DNA of 64,000 nt from Eubacteriales bacterium (GTDB taxonomy: Bacteria > Bacillota > Clostridia > Peptostreptococcales > Anaerovoracaceae): contig JAQYMQ010000005.1 in the NCBI GenBank assembly GCA_028872475.1, positions 62,001 through 126,000 on the forward strand, read 5' to 3'. Under the pieces are notes generated by a model. It did not search any database. It saw nothing but the letters and a program-made list of their open reading frames with translations, and had not been told where the DNA came from. How positions within the stretch are numbered: position 1 is the first letter of the stretch; the number at the start of each line of letters is the position of its first letter. This document shows, one piece after another, positions 50,040 to 60,782 of this stretch. The translations under genes and the position numbers were made by a program.

Positions 50040-51677
50040 TTATTTAACAAATTTTGACATTATAGAGTGAATTTTCTCGCCTTTAGGCATCATAAGTATC
50101 TCTTCTTCTGTAATAGTTTTTGTCTTTACTACCATTATTATATACGAAAATACACCAATTATAATAGCTAATAATGTAACAATTGTAGATGAAGGTATAA
50201 ATTTTCCACATATAAATTTAGTAATATATACAAACAATCCCATTACAACTGCAGCAATCATTGGTCTTATAAATACATTAAAACAATTTACGTGCACTTT
50301 AGAGTATTTAATCATAGAACTATAACCAATAAATATCATCACACCAAAAGCTAAAATGTTAGATATTATTGCCCCATGAATATTTATAAACGAGATACCG
50401 ATTAATATCCACGCCGAAACAAATTTAACGACAACACCCACAATCAAGGCTTTGATTGGTATCATTTGCTTGCCAATAGCCTGTAATATGCTAGTGATTA
50501 TTTGCATTATCATCGTCAAAATTATTGCAATTGATGCAATCTGTAATATACTACTTGCCTCAATAGCACTTTTGACCTGATTAGGATACATTAGTAATAA
50601 TATTTCCTTTGAAAGAACAAACATACCAATTGCACATGGAAATGTAATTATGGAACTAAGTCTCAATCCCATATTCAAATTATCTGACAAACTAATTTTA
50701 TCTTTTATTTTGTATGCAGCCGCAATTATTGGAACTATACTTATCATTACAGCTTGTAATAAAACAAGTGGAATGCCAAGTATTGGATATATAAACCCTG
50801 ATAACTGTCCATATAATGCTTTCGCCATTGTCTCATCCATACCAACTCCCGCCTTGAGTCTAGGAATTACTACAATTGTATCGATAATCGTTAATATATT
50901 ATATAGCGCAGCTCCCAACATTACAGGTATTGCTATAGCTAGGATATTCTTTAAAATAGTTTTATCTGATATTGAATAATCACTCTTTGCATTTACTAAT
51001 TTCTTTTTAATATTTGGTCTTGCTAGTTTATATATTAGCGCCATTAAAGATAGTGCAAAAAATGCTCCAACCGGTGCACCTATTGTTGCTCCTACTGCCC
51101 CTCTTGTATATTTATCGTATGAATCAAGAATACTTCCATCTTTTAATATATAGAAAAAGATATATGTACAAGTAAGACCCACTACAACCCTCATAAACTG
51201 TTCTGTTATTTCTGATAATGCTGTGGGAATCATATTTTGCATCCCTTGGAAATAACCTCTAAATGAAGCCAAAAGTGGTACAAATAATAGAGCTGGGGCG
51301 ATTACCTTCATCGCTGGTGCCGCATCTGTATTACCCAAAAATTCTGCTATATTTTCTGCAAACACAAAGAGTACAACTGCAAAAAATAAGCCTAAAGCAA
51401 ACATTAACTTAAACGCAATTGAAAAAACTCGCTCTGCTGTATGATAATCTCCTAATGCTCGATATTCGGATATTAATCTAGATATCGCTATTGGAATACC
51501 AGCTGTTGAAACAATAAGTAAAAACGAATAAATTATATATGCCGGACTATAATTTGACATACCAATATCGCCAATCATATTGCCGACAGGTATTCTCAAA
51601 AAAATTCCCATACATTTTACTATTATTCCAGCTAAAGCTAAAATGCCTGCACCTTGTATTAAAGTGTGTTTTTTCAT
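50040..51677 (-). CDS. SpoVB/MurJ-like polysaccharide or lipid II flippase (MOP superfamily)
   Basis: LIQGAGILALAGIIVKCMGIFLRIPVGNMIGDIGMSNYSPAY; ~14 TM. Confidence 0.9.
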   Translation of the reverse strand: MKKHTLIQGAGILALAGIIVKCMGIFLRIPVGNMIGDIGMSNYSPAYIIYSFLLIVSTAGIPIAISRLISEYRALGDYHTAERVFSIAFKLMFALGLFFAVVLFVFAENIAEFLGNTDAAPAMKVIAPALLFVPLLASFRGYFQGMQNMIPTALSEITEQFMRVVVGLTCTYIFFYILKDGSILDSYDKYTRGAVGATIGAPVGAFFALSLMALIYKLARPNIKKKLVNAKSDYSISDKTILKNILAIAIPVMLGAALYNILTIIDTIVVIPRLKAGVGMDETMAKALYGQLSGFIYPILGIPLVLLQAVMISIVPIIAAAYKIKDKISLSDNLNMGLRLSSIITFPCAIGMFVLSKEILLLMYPNQVKSAIEASSILQIASIAIILTMIMQIITSILQAIGKQMIPIKALIVGVVVKFVSAWILIGISFINIHGAIISNILAFGVMIFIGYSSMIKYSKVHVNCFNVFIRPMIAAVVMGLFVYITKFICGKFIPSSTIVTLLAIIIGVFSYIIMVVKTKTITEEEILMMPKGEKIHSIMSKFVK

Positions 51678-52990
51678 ATTTTCTCCAAAATTTTTCTTGT
51701 ATATTTATCAACTTCAAATATTGTCTTATCAATATCTATCGTTGTGTATTCACCATTTTTATATAAAATATTACCATCTACCATAGTTAGATATACATCA
51801 CTGCCATCACTTGAATAAACAATATTATTCAATAAATTATGAACTGGCTGCATATTAGGTTTATCTGTATTCACAACTATCAAATCAGCCTTCATACCTT
51901 CACTAATATATCCCAGATTTTCTCTACCTTGCGCAATATATCCATTTTTCGTAGCTATATCTAAAATTTTAATTGGTTTTAACGCAGCCGGATCATCTGC
52001 CTTAAAATTTGCCGTAAGAGCAAGTGTCTTCATCTCTTCAATAAAATTAAAACTGTTATTGCTAGCTGTTCCATCAGTTCCTAGTGCAACATTAATACCA
52101 CTATCTAGATACCTTTTTACATCACATATACCACTTAATAATTTTAAATTGCTGATAGGATTTGTAACCACTGTTACATTTTTTTCTTTTAAAATCATTA
52201 AATCGTCGTCATCTATCCACACACAATGAGCTGCTGTAGCAGGTATATCAAATGCACCACATTCCTTCAAAAATTTTGTTGGAGACATAGAATGTCTTTT
52301 ATAACAATCATCATTTTCCTTTTTAGTTTCAGATAAATGAACCTGCATGCGCATATTATGTTTTTTTGCAAATTCACATACAGATACTGCCGCATTCTTT
52401 GTAATAGTATATTCTGCATGAATACTTGCATCTATCTTCAATCTATCATCTTTCAATCCGCCGTATCGTTCATAGAGTTCTATCATCTCACTTGCACGGT
52501 TGGAAGTCATAAAATCGGTATCATCAAAATGTGAAATACTTCGCGATAAATTTGCTCTAAATTTGGAATCTATAACTGCATCTGCTATTGATGTAGTAAA
52601 AAAATACATATCAGAGATTGATGTAATGCCAAACCTTAACGCTTCAGCTATAGCTAACTTACTCGCCCAATATACATTTTTTTCATTAAGTTGATCTTCA
52701 AAAGGAAACACCTTATCAAAAAGCCATTCATTTAATTTTAAATTTTCACTGTATCCACGTAACAACGTCATAGGTAAATGTGTATGTGCATTTACAAACC
52801 CCGGCAAAAGCACCTTCCCTTTACCATCAATGACATCATCAAAATCGTCAGCTATCAACTCTTCAATTTTATTTATATTGGAATCTTTTATTGACTTAAT
52901 AGTATTCCCTTCCACTAAAATATCTTTACTGTATTCAATACAGTTATTTTTATCAATGTATGTAAAATTTCTAAATAAAATCTTCTTCAT
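51674..52990 (-). CDS. Amidohydrolase, MtaD-like (5'-methylthioadenosine/S-adenosylhomocysteine deaminase family)
   Basis: LLPGFVNAHTHLPMTLLRGYSENLKLNEWL; VALGTDGTASNNSFN. Confidence 0.88.
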   Translation of the reverse strand: MKKILFRNFTYIDKNNCIEYSKDILVEGNTIKSIKDSNINKIEELIADDFDDVIDGKGKVLLPGFVNAHTHLPMTLLRGYSENLKLNEWLFDKVFPFEDQLNEKNVYWASKLAIAEALRFGITSISDMYFFTTSIADAVIDSKFRANLSRSISHFDDTDFMTSNRASEMIELYERYGGLKDDRLKIDASIHAEYTITKNAAVSVCEFAKKHNMRMQVHLSETKKENDDCYKRHSMSPTKFLKECGAFDIPATAAHCVWIDDDDLMILKEKNVTVVTNPISNLKLLSGICDVKRYLDSGINVALGTDGTASNNSFNFIEEMKTLALTANFKADDPAALKPIKILDIATKNGYIAQGRENLGYISEGMKADLIVVNTDKPNMQPVHNLLNNIVYSSDGSDVYLTMVDGNILYKNGEYTTIDIDKTIFEVDKYTRKILEKI

Positions 52991-53051
52991 GGAATCACTT
53001 TCAAAATATATTATTAAATAAATATTTATTAATTCATATTAAATAATAATT

Positions 53052-56000
53052 TTATATCATAAATTCTAAAAATTCTATAATATCATCTAAAATATCGAGT
53101 TCTTTTTTTCTTGAAACCATTACTGGCAACAATCCTTTATCATCAAATTTATATACTATATTATCGCTTCTTTTTTCAATTTCACTAAAACCTATTCTTA
53201 TACACAACTTCTTAATAATTGACAATTTAATTATGTTATATACTTCTCTAGGTATGGCTCCAAATCTATCCCTAAGATCCTCGGCTATATCATTAGCCTC
53301 ATCTTTATTTTTTATTTTAGCAATTTCTTTATATATTGAAATTTTAGTTGCTTCATCAGAAATATAATCATCTGGAATAAACGCTGATGCCAAAATATTA
53401 ATGTTTACATTTAGATTTAGGTTTTGAATTTCTTCGCCTTTTAATGTCGCTACAGCTTCATCAACCATCTTACAATAAAGTTCATAGCCTACACTAACCA
53501 TATGTCCATGTTGTTGTTTACCTATAATATTTCCAGCACCTCTAAGTTCCAAATCTCTCATTGCAACTTTAAACCCTGAACCAAACTTAGTAAATTCCTT
53601 GATTGCTTTTAATCTCTTATCAGCAATTTCATTCATTGCTTTATTCTTTTTATACATTAAATAAGCATATGCTAGTTTATTAGACCTGCCTACCCTTCCT
53701 CTTAGCTGATAAAGTTGTGATAGCCCAAATCTGTCAGCATCCATAATGATAATAGTATTTGCACGCGGTATATCAATGCCAGATTCAATAATAGTAGTAG
53801 AAATTAAAATATCTGATTTACCATCTATAAAATCCATCATTATTTCTTCAAGCCTATTTTCATTCATCTGACCATGACCAATAGAAATGGTTTTCTCCGG
53901 TACTAAATTAGAAATTTTTTTCGCAAATAAATTTATATCACTGACTCTATTATATAGAATAAATACTTGTCCATCTCTAGCAGATTCTCTTTCAATAGCT
54001 TCTCTAATTACATCAAAGTTTTCTTCTAAAACATAAGTCTGAACAGGAAGTCTATCTACTGGCGGTTCCTTTATTATACTGACATCTCTCATACCAATTA
54101 ATGACATATGCAATGTTCGTGGTATTGGCGTTGCAGAAAGAGCTAATACGTCTACATTAGCTTTTAACTTTTTTATTTTTTCTTTATCCTTTACGCCAAA
54201 TCTTTGCTCTTCATCAATAATAAGAAGACCTAGGTCTTTAAATTTCACATCTTCAGAAAGCACTCTATGTGTTCCTACTAAAACATCTACCATGCCCTCT
54301 TCAAAATCTTTTATTATCTCTTTCTGTTTCTTAGGACGAACAAATCTGGAAAGCATTTCTACACTAAATGGAAAACCCTCAATTCTCTTTCGCAGAGTAT
54401 TATAATGTTGATTTGCCAAGATTGTAGTAGGAGCAAGCATAATAACCTGTTTATCATCAGATATCGCTTTAAAAATAGCCCTAGCGGCAACCTCAGTTTT
54501 ACCTACACCTACATCACCACAAATCAGTCTATCCATAGAAACTGGTTTTTCCATATCTCGTTTTGTATCGTCAATAGCATTTTTTTGATCTACTGTAGGC
54601 TCGTACATAAATGCATCTTCAAATTGTCTCTGCCATATAGAATCTTTTGAAAATGCATAACCACCCTCTCTCTGTCTCTTAGCTGATACATCTAAAATTT
54701 CTTTAGCCATATCATAAATAGACTCTTTAATTTTATTTTTAGTATTCTCCCAGCTCTTACCAGACAGAGAATGCAGCCTTGGTACTACTCCATCTTTTCC
54801 TATATACTTTTGAACCATATCCATATTCTCTACAGGAACATAAAGTATACCAGAACCTGAATATTTTATCTTTATGTGATCTTTTTTAATACCATCTATT
54901 TCCATCGGTTCAACAGATATAAATTGACCAATGCCGTGTATATCATGAACAACGTAATCTCCTGCATTGATCTCTATAATAGATTCAATAGCATTATACG
55001 TTCTTTTTCTCTTTTTGTATAAATGATTACTTCTATTTCGATTAAAAACATCATTAGAAGTGATGTATATAGAATTATTTGATAAATCTACAAAACCACG
55101 GTTTAATCCTGAAGCAATATATTGGATATGTGAACTTGGAATATTTTCCCTATTAAAATATTCTTGTAAATTTTTCTTGTCTTGTTCTGTATCCAAACTA
55201 AAATAAATTATATTATCATCATTTATTTCTTCTAAAATATATGATTTAAGTTTCGAAATATCCCCATTAAACTGTGGAATATTACCAGATTGATATTCTT
55301 CTACACTCTCAAATTTATAATTTTTAAAAGTATCATTAAAAGGTGTATAGAATACTTTTTTTACTATACCTTTATTTCCTGAGGTACCCATCAAAATACT
55401 TGATAGCAAATCGATATAATTCTCATTTTTAATTAAATAACTTAAATATGGGTTATCATTTAACTCTCTTTGAATATACCTAATAGTTTCATCTTGATTA
55501 ACCGTTAAGGACTCGTTAATTCGCTTTAAATCATCTACATAAATATTTGTTGGTCTTATATATTCAAATACATTTACTAAATTATCGTAAAAATATTTTA
55601 TATATAGCTCAAGTTTATGTATATTATCTCTGTAATCAATATTGTCAAATAATTCTTTGATAAATGACTCATCTAAATTATATTTTTTATATATTTCATC
55701 GATTTGATTTTTAGCTTTTTGAAAAGAATTTGCGATATCCAAAATAATAGTAGCAGGAGCAATAGATACAAACTCTATTTTTTCTGTACTGCGTTGTGAT
55801 TCAATGTCAAAATATCTTATATCTTCAACCAATATATCAAAAAGTTCAATTCTAACAGGATAATCTGAATTGATAGGATAAATATCTACAATACTTCCTC
55901 TCTTTGCAAACTGCCCCTTATCAAATACATTTAGCTCTCTTTTATATCCTAGTTTGACTAAACAATTTAAAAAATCATCAATATCTATCTCTTGATTTCT

Positions 56001-56360
56001 CTTTATATGAATAGATTCACTCTTTATAACATCTGGCACTGGAAGATCTTGAATTATCTCTGTTGCAGGAATGATATATACTTCATTATCTGAATGAATA
56101 CTGTTAAATAACAGAGAATTTCTGTTGTATAGATCATATCTACTTTTGGCATCATAATTTGATACATATTCGTTTTTGGTTCTAAAAATATTGATCTTTT
56201 TTGATACGAAAAAAGAAAGGCTATCTGCCATATCATTTGCCTTATCATCATTAGCAACAACAATGGCAATATTGCCTTTAACCTTCTCATCATTTATTTT
56301 TTTTGCAATATCATGTGCTACAGCACCAGACCATAGTCCAATAATTCTAATATTATTCAT
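53052..56360 (-). CDS. mfd: Transcription-repair coupling factor
   Basis: RLICGDVGVGKTEVAARAIFKA; LIIDEEQRFGVKDKEKIK; GDYVVHDIHGIGQF. Confidence 0.97.
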   Translation of the reverse strand: MNNIRIIGLWSGAVAHDIAKKINDEKVKGNIAIVVANDDKANDMADSLSFFVSKKINIFRTKNEYVSNYDAKSRYDLYNRNSLLFNSIHSDNEVYIIPATEIIQDLPVPDVIKSESIHIKRNQEIDIDDFLNCLVKLGYKRELNVFDKGQFAKRGSIVDIYPINSDYPVRIELFDILVEDIRYFDIESQRSTEKIEFVSIAPATIILDIANSFQKAKNQIDEIYKKYNLDESFIKELFDNIDYRDNIHKLELYIKYFYDNLVNVFEYIRPTNIYVDDLKRINESLTVNQDETIRYIQRELNDNPYLSYLIKNENYIDLLSSILMGTSGNKGIVKKVFYTPFNDTFKNYKFESVEEYQSGNIPQFNGDISKLKSYILEEINDDNIIYFSLDTEQDKKNLQEYFNRENIPSSHIQYIASGLNRGFVDLSNNSIYITSNDVFNRNRSNHLYKKRKRTYNAIESIIEINAGDYVVHDIHGIGQFISVEPMEIDGIKKDHIKIKYSGSGILYVPVENMDMVQKYIGKDGVVPRLHSLSGKSWENTKNKIKESIYDMAKEILDVSAKRQREGGYAFSKDSIWQRQFEDAFMYEPTVDQKNAIDDTKRDMEKPVSMDRLICGDVGVGKTEVAARAIFKAISDDKQVIMLAPTTILANQHYNTLRKRIEGFPFSVEMLSRFVRPKKQKEIIKDFEEGMVDVLVGTHRVLSEDVKFKDLGLLIIDEEQRFGVKDKEKIKKLKANVDVLALSATPIPRTLHMSLIGMRDVSIIKEPPVDRLPVQTYVLEENFDVIREAIERESARDGQVFILYNRVSDINLFAKKISNLVPEKTISIGHGQMNENRLEEIMMDFIDGKSDILISTTIIESGIDIPRANTIIIMDADRFGLSQLYQLRGRVGRSNKLAYAYLMYKKNKAMNEIADKRLKAIKEFTKFGSGFKVAMRDLELRGAGNIIGKQQHGHMVSVGYELYCKMVDEAVATLKGEEIQNLNLNVNINILASAFIPDDYISDEATKISIYKEIAKIKNKDEANDIAEDLRDRFGAIPREVYNIIKLSIIKKLCIRIGFSEIEKRSDNIVYKFDDKGLLPVMVSRKKELDILDDIIEFLEFMI

Positions 56361-56935
56361 TAGCCATTATACCTATTCATAGCCATGTCTATATCTGTAT
56401 TAATCGTCTCAAGAATTGCTAAATAAGTTCTATCAACAACTTCTTCTAGTTTACTTACTTCATCTTTTTGAAATCCACTAAGTACATACCTATCAAGTGG
56501 AATATTATTATTCTTACCTACACCTATCCTAAATCGCACAAAATTATCATCTCTAATCTGATAGATAATAGATTTCATACCATTATGCGTGCCAGCGCTT
56601 CCCTTTTTTCTTATCCTTAGTTTGCCTACATCCGTATCTATATCGTCATATATCACAATCAAATTCTCAATAGGAACTTTATAATAGTTCATAAGTTCTC
56701 TCACAGATTCACCACTTAAGTTCATGTATGTCTGTGGCTTAACTAGAACAATTTTTTCGCCGTTAACACTAGACTCACCTATAAGTGCCTTGTGCTTAAT
56801 TTTATTTACTTTTACTCCTAATTTGTCTGCCAGATAATCTATAGCAATAAATCCGATATTATGTCTCGTATTTTCATACTGCTTACCAGGATTACCTAAA
56901 CCAACCACAACATACATAAACTTTCCTTTTTCCAA
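56360..56935 (-). CDS. pth: Peptidyl-tRNA hydrolase
   Basis: VVGLGNPGKQYENTRHNIGFIAIDYLA; KPQTYMNLSGESV. Confidence 0.97.
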   Translation of the reverse strand: MEKGKFMYVVVGLGNPGKQYENTRHNIGFIAIDYLADKLGVKVNKIKHKALIGESSVNGEKIVLVKPQTYMNLSGESVRELMNYYKVPIENLIVIYDDIDTDVGKLRIRKKGSAGTHNGMKSIIYQIRDDNFVRFRIGVGKNNNIPLDRYVLSGFQKDEVSKLEEVVDRTYLAILETINTDIDMAMNRYNG

Positions 56936-56991
56936 TTGACTGTAAAAGATATAGTAATAGATATACAGTTTATCAATTTCTTCAACAAGTA

Positions 56992-57939
56992 TTATCTAAA
57001 AAGTTCTCCGATAGATCTACCTTCATGAATTCTAGTTAGAGTTTCTGCAAAAAGTGATGCAACAGATAATACCTTGACCCTATCATCTGCTTCCTTATTC
57101 ATTGGGATGGTATCCAAAAATACTAATTCACATAAAACTGAATTGTTAAGTCTTTCAATTGCCGGACCAGACAGAACAGCATGAGTAGCAGCTGCCCTTA
57201 CACTCTTAGCACCAAGTTTAATAAGTGCCTCTGCTGCATTACATATAGTACCTGCAGTATCAATCATATCATCAACTAAAACACAATTCTTACCCTTTAT
57301 ATCACCGATAATGTTCATAACCTCACTTACGTTTGGAGCAGGTCTTCTCTTATCTATAATTGCGATTGGAACATGAAGAGGTTCTGCAAGCTTTCTTGCT
57401 CTTGTAACCGATCCATGGTCAGGAGAAACGATAACAAGGTCTTCAATATTTTCTTTTAAATAATATTCTGCAAGTATCGGCATACCTAGTAAATGATCTA
57501 CCGGAATATCGAAATATCCCTGTATCTGCGCTGCATGTAAGTCCATTGTAATAACTCTGTCTGCACCAGCCGCCTCTAATAAATCTGCAACTAATTTTGC
57601 TGTAATTGGATCTCTCGCCTTTGCTTTTCTATCCTGTCTTGCATATCCATAATATGGCATTACAACGTTAATTCTTCCTGCCGAAGCTCTCTTCATAGCA
57701 TCAATCATAATCAAGATTGACATTAGATTGTCGTTTACAGGCTGACATGTGGATTGAATGATAAAGCAGTCAATTCCTCTAACTGTTTCACCCAATGATA
57801 CTGAAGTTTCACCATCACTAAAACTCTTTACTTCTGCATTAGATAAAGTTGTACCCATTTCCTTAGCAATCGCTTTTGCTAACTCATTATCTGCATCACA
57901 GGTAAAAACTTTAAAGTCTCCAAATACTTTATTCATCAT
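56992..57939 (-). CDS. prs: Ribose-phosphate pyrophosphokinase
   Basis: DAMKRASAGRINVVMPYYGYARQDRKAKARDPITAKLVADLLEAAGADRVITMDLHA. Confidence 0.98.
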   Translation of the reverse strand: MMNKVFGDFKVFTCDADNELAKAIAKEMGTTLSNAEVKSFSDGETSVSLGETVRGIDCFIIQSTCQPVNDNLMSILIMIDAMKRASAGRINVVMPYYGYARQDRKAKARDPITAKLVADLLEAAGADRVITMDLHAAQIQGYFDIPVDHLLGMPILAEYYLKENIEDLVIVSPDHGSVTRARKLAEPLHVPIAIIDKRRPAPNVSEVMNIIGDIKGKNCVLVDDMIDTAGTICNAAEALIKLGAKSVRAAATHAVLSGPAIERLNNSVLCELVFLDTIPMNKEADDRVKVLSVASLFAETLTRIHEGRSIGELFR

Positions 57940-58621
57940 TGCTCTTCTCCTTTACTTTGATAATACCTCTCTTTTTTACCCAACCTAAAATATTTTTTCC
58001 TCTCGCTCTTGCGATATGCAATGCACCGCTTGGCACATCTTCAACTACTGTACTACCAGCAGCGATATATGAATTTTCTTCAACTGTAACAGGTGATACT
58101 AAATTAGAATTACATCCTACGAATGCACCATCCTTTACAACAGTCCTATTTTTATCTCTGCCATTATAATTAACAAAAACTACCCCACATCCTAGATTTA
58201 CATCTTCACCAACATCAGCATCACCGATATATGTAAGATGCGAAGCTTTACTGCCATCACCAAAATTAGAGTTCTTTACTTCGACAAAATCACCAATTTT
58301 ACAATTATCCCCTACATTTGATTTAGGTCGCAAATATGCAAATGGTCCCACCTTTGTATTGTCACCAACTTTTGACTCTAAAATTACTGAGTTCCAAATT
58401 TCTGTTCCTCTTCCAATAGTACTATCAACAATCCTTGTAGACATACCAACTATCGAATTTTTCTTAACATGTGATTTACCATCAATAATAACCGATGGAT
58501 AAATAACTACCCCCTCTTCAATTATAGATTCTTCAGAAATATACGCTGTTTCTATGTCGACAAACAGCACCCCATTAGATTCTAATTTTCGGTTAAGTTG
58601 TAAATTTTTCTTAATAGTCAT
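57929..58621 (-). CDS. Stand-alone left-handed beta-helix acetyltransferase, equivalent to GlmU C-terminal domain only
   Basis: AYISEESIIEEGVVIYPSVII...GPFAYLRPKSNVGDNCKIGDFVEVKNSNFGDGSKASHLTYIGDADVG...GCGVVFVNYNGRDKNRTVVKD; no nucleotidyltransferase domain. Confidence 0.9.
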   Translation of the reverse strand: MTIKKNLQLNRKLESNGVLFVDIETAYISEESIIEEGVVIYPSVIIDGKSHVKKNSIVGMSTRIVDSTIGRGTEIWNSVILESKVGDNTKVGPFAYLRPKSNVGDNCKIGDFVEVKNSNFGDGSKASHLTYIGDADVGEDVNLGCGVVFVNYNGRDKNRTVVKDGAFVGCNSNLVSPVTVEENSYIAAGSTVVEDVPSGALHIARARGKNILGWVKKRGIIKVKEKSNDE

Positions 58622-58849
58622 AAAACACTTCCTACTATATAACTATGTAAAATATTATTTTTTATACAAAATAATAAAATTTTTCTAAAAAGATTTTATT
58701 ATATACTACTAAAAAATTATAACACACTAATAATGTCATATCCATTTATTATATTGTTAAAAAAATATTTATATTATTGATTTTTAGCAATTTAATGTGT
58801 AAAATTAAATTGCACAGTATCGTATACAAAATGTTACAAAGGAGTAGAC

Positions 58850-59125
58850 ATGAATATCACAGATGTAAGAATCAGAAAAATTAATGATGAAGGCAAAATG
58901 AAGGCAATTGTATCCATAACTTTCGATGATGAATTTGTTGTTCACGACATCAAAGTCATTGATGGTCAAAACGGTTTATTTGTCGCAATGCCAAGCAAAA
59001 AAGTTAACGAAGGAGATTTCAGAGACATAGCACACCCACTATCATCAGAAACACGTAATAAAATCAAAAATACTATTTTAGCAGAATATGAAAGAGTCTT
59101 AAAAGAAACTCCTGTAGAAGCATAA
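58850..59125 (+). CDS. spoVG: SpoVG family regulator
   Basis: [51 protein letters not shown]. Confidence 0.97.
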   Translation: MNITDVRIRKINDEGKMKAIVSITFDDEFVVHDIKVIDGQNGLFVAMPSKKVNEGDFRDIAHPLSSETRNKIKNTILAEYERVLKETPVEA

Positions 59126-59162
59126 TTGATTTCAATTTATCTATTAGAACAATAATATTAAC

Positions 59163-59252
59163 AAAAGCCCTAAAATACTATAATATACTAGCTTCCAGTA
59201 TGATTTTTATACTTTGGTCAATTTAAAGTATAGTGTAGTATTTTAGGGTTTT
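59163..59252. terminator. Large structured inverted repeat (three-way-junction capable) between convergent spoVG and ogt
   Basis: Outer stem CCCTAAAATACTA/TAGTATTTTAGGG extended by AAAG/TTTT; inner hairpins ATACT..AGTAT and TATACTTT..AAAGTATA. Confidence 0.7.
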
Positions 59253-59303
59253 CTAATATTTTCAACAATGATAATTATTATAAAACAACTATCATATATA
59301 TAA

Positions 59304-59870
59304 TTAAAAACTATTTTTTCTTTCCAATGTAATCAGACCTTCCTTTAAATCAACACCTGCTGAAAATCCTCCTAAACTACCATCTCCTCTAATTACTCTA
59401 TGACAAGGCACCAAAATTAACAAAGGGTTCTTACCAATTGCATTGGCTACAGCTCTACAAGAATTGGAGTGTCCAATTTTACGTGCAACATCTTTATATG
59501 AACATAAACTACCATATTCAACTTTAATCAACTCTTTCCAAACTCTCTTTTGAAATTCAGTTCCGATTAATTTATATCTAAAACTAAACTTTTTTCTTGA
59601 TTTGCAAAAGTATTCATAAAGTTGATAAATAACCTCATCTGTAATAATATGTCCTTTATTTTCCCTTTCAACATCAATAATAAATTCGTTAAAAGTTAAC
59701 TCATCAATTTTATCAACAACATCATAGGCATTATCCTTAATATAATCAAATATATATATACGAACTATCTCTTTACCATGATACGCAATTTTTATCTTGC
59801 CTATTTTAGTATTATATGTAACCGATATACAATCATTCAATTGTTCAACATCTTGTCTTTTTAGCAACAT
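59304..59870 (-). CDS. ogt: Methylated-DNA--[protein]-cysteine S-methyltransferase
   Basis: VPCHRVIRGDGSLGGFSAGVDLKEGLI active-site region; start set at MLLKRQDVEQ after GGAGAG. Confidence 0.93.
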   Translation of the reverse strand: MLLKRQDVEQLNDCISVTYNTKIGKIKIAYHGKEIVRIYIFDYIKDNAYDVVDKIDELTFNEFIIDVERENKGHIITDEVIYQLYEYFCKSRKKFSFRYKLIGTEFQKRVWKELIKVEYGSLCSYKDVARKIGHSNSCRAVANAIGKNPLLILVPCHRVIRGDGSLGGFSAGVDLKEGLITLERKNSF

Positions 59871-60057
59871 ATCCAGACTCTCCAAATAATAATTTAAATA
59901 TACTATATGCCTTATCAATATCAACATTTTGCTTGATTAATTCTCTCTTCACAAATATAATATAGCAAATTATAAAATATTTAAACGTAATGCAATGGAT
60001 ATTAACTAAATATATTAATCAAATAATATAAATAATGAAAGGAACATATTAATAATA

Positions 60058-60633
60058 ATGTCAAATTTTAAAAAATATACACCATCATACTCACTCCAAA
60101 AATTGATTGATGGCAACAATAAATATTTAAATAGCTCATATAACGATTCAATTATCGATGCTTCTACAATTGAAAGACTTTCTGATATTATACAAACACC
60201 ATATGCCTGTATAATTTGCTGTTCAGATTCAAGAGTAGTTCCAGAACATATATTTAATACTGGTATTGGAGAATTATTCGTAATTGCAACTGTTGGCAAT
60301 CTCGTAGATCAACTCGCTATAACAACTGCAGAATATGCAGCATTAAATCTTAATGTACCTCTAATAGTTGTTATGGGGCATACTCACTGCGCTGTAGTTA
60401 ATAGTGCCATCAATAACAAAAAGATAGAACATCTAAGCGACATACTAGATGAAGTAAAAGAAGTGATAGGCGAAGAAACTCATCATGCAAAATGTTCAAT
60501 TTTAAATGCAAAAAACAGTAAAATGAAACTAAATACAAGCAATATATTACAAAATTTACAAACAGAAGGTAAATTACAAATAATTACCGCTCTTTACGAT
60601 ATGCCAACAGGTAAAGTTGAATTTCATATATAG
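60058..60633 (+). CDS. Beta-class carbonic anhydrase
   Basis: CSDSRVVPEHIFNTGIGELFVIATVGN; VVMGHTHCAVV. Confidence 0.9.
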   Translation: MSNFKKYTPSYSLQKLIDGNNKYLNSSYNDSIIDASTIERLSDIIQTPYACIICCSDSRVVPEHIFNTGIGELFVIATVGNLVDQLAITTAEYAALNLNVPLIVVMGHTHCAVVNSAINNKKIEHLSDILDEVKEVIGEETHHAKCSILNAKNSKMKLNTSNILQNLQTEGKLQIITALYDMPTGKVEFHI

Positions 60634-60671
60634 TTTAACTTTATTAATAAAAACAATTTAAATTATAATCA

Positions 60672-60709
60672 AAATATCGGTCTATCTAAATAATGATAGG
60701 CCGATATTT
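60672..60709. terminator. Terminator between carbonic anhydrase and thiC
   Basis: AAATATCGGTCTATC...GATAGGCCGATATTT. Confidence 0.75.
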
Positions 60710-60782
60710 GATTTTTACATTTTATCTTATAGTCCATACTCAGTATTATAAAGCCAATAAGTCAATATTTTGTACAATATTT

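Noticed and set aside
60015-60299. 94-aa minus-strand ORF overlapping the carbonic anhydrase
   Set aside because: Overlaps the CSDSR active-site region of the carbonic anhydrase on the other strand; no independent support.
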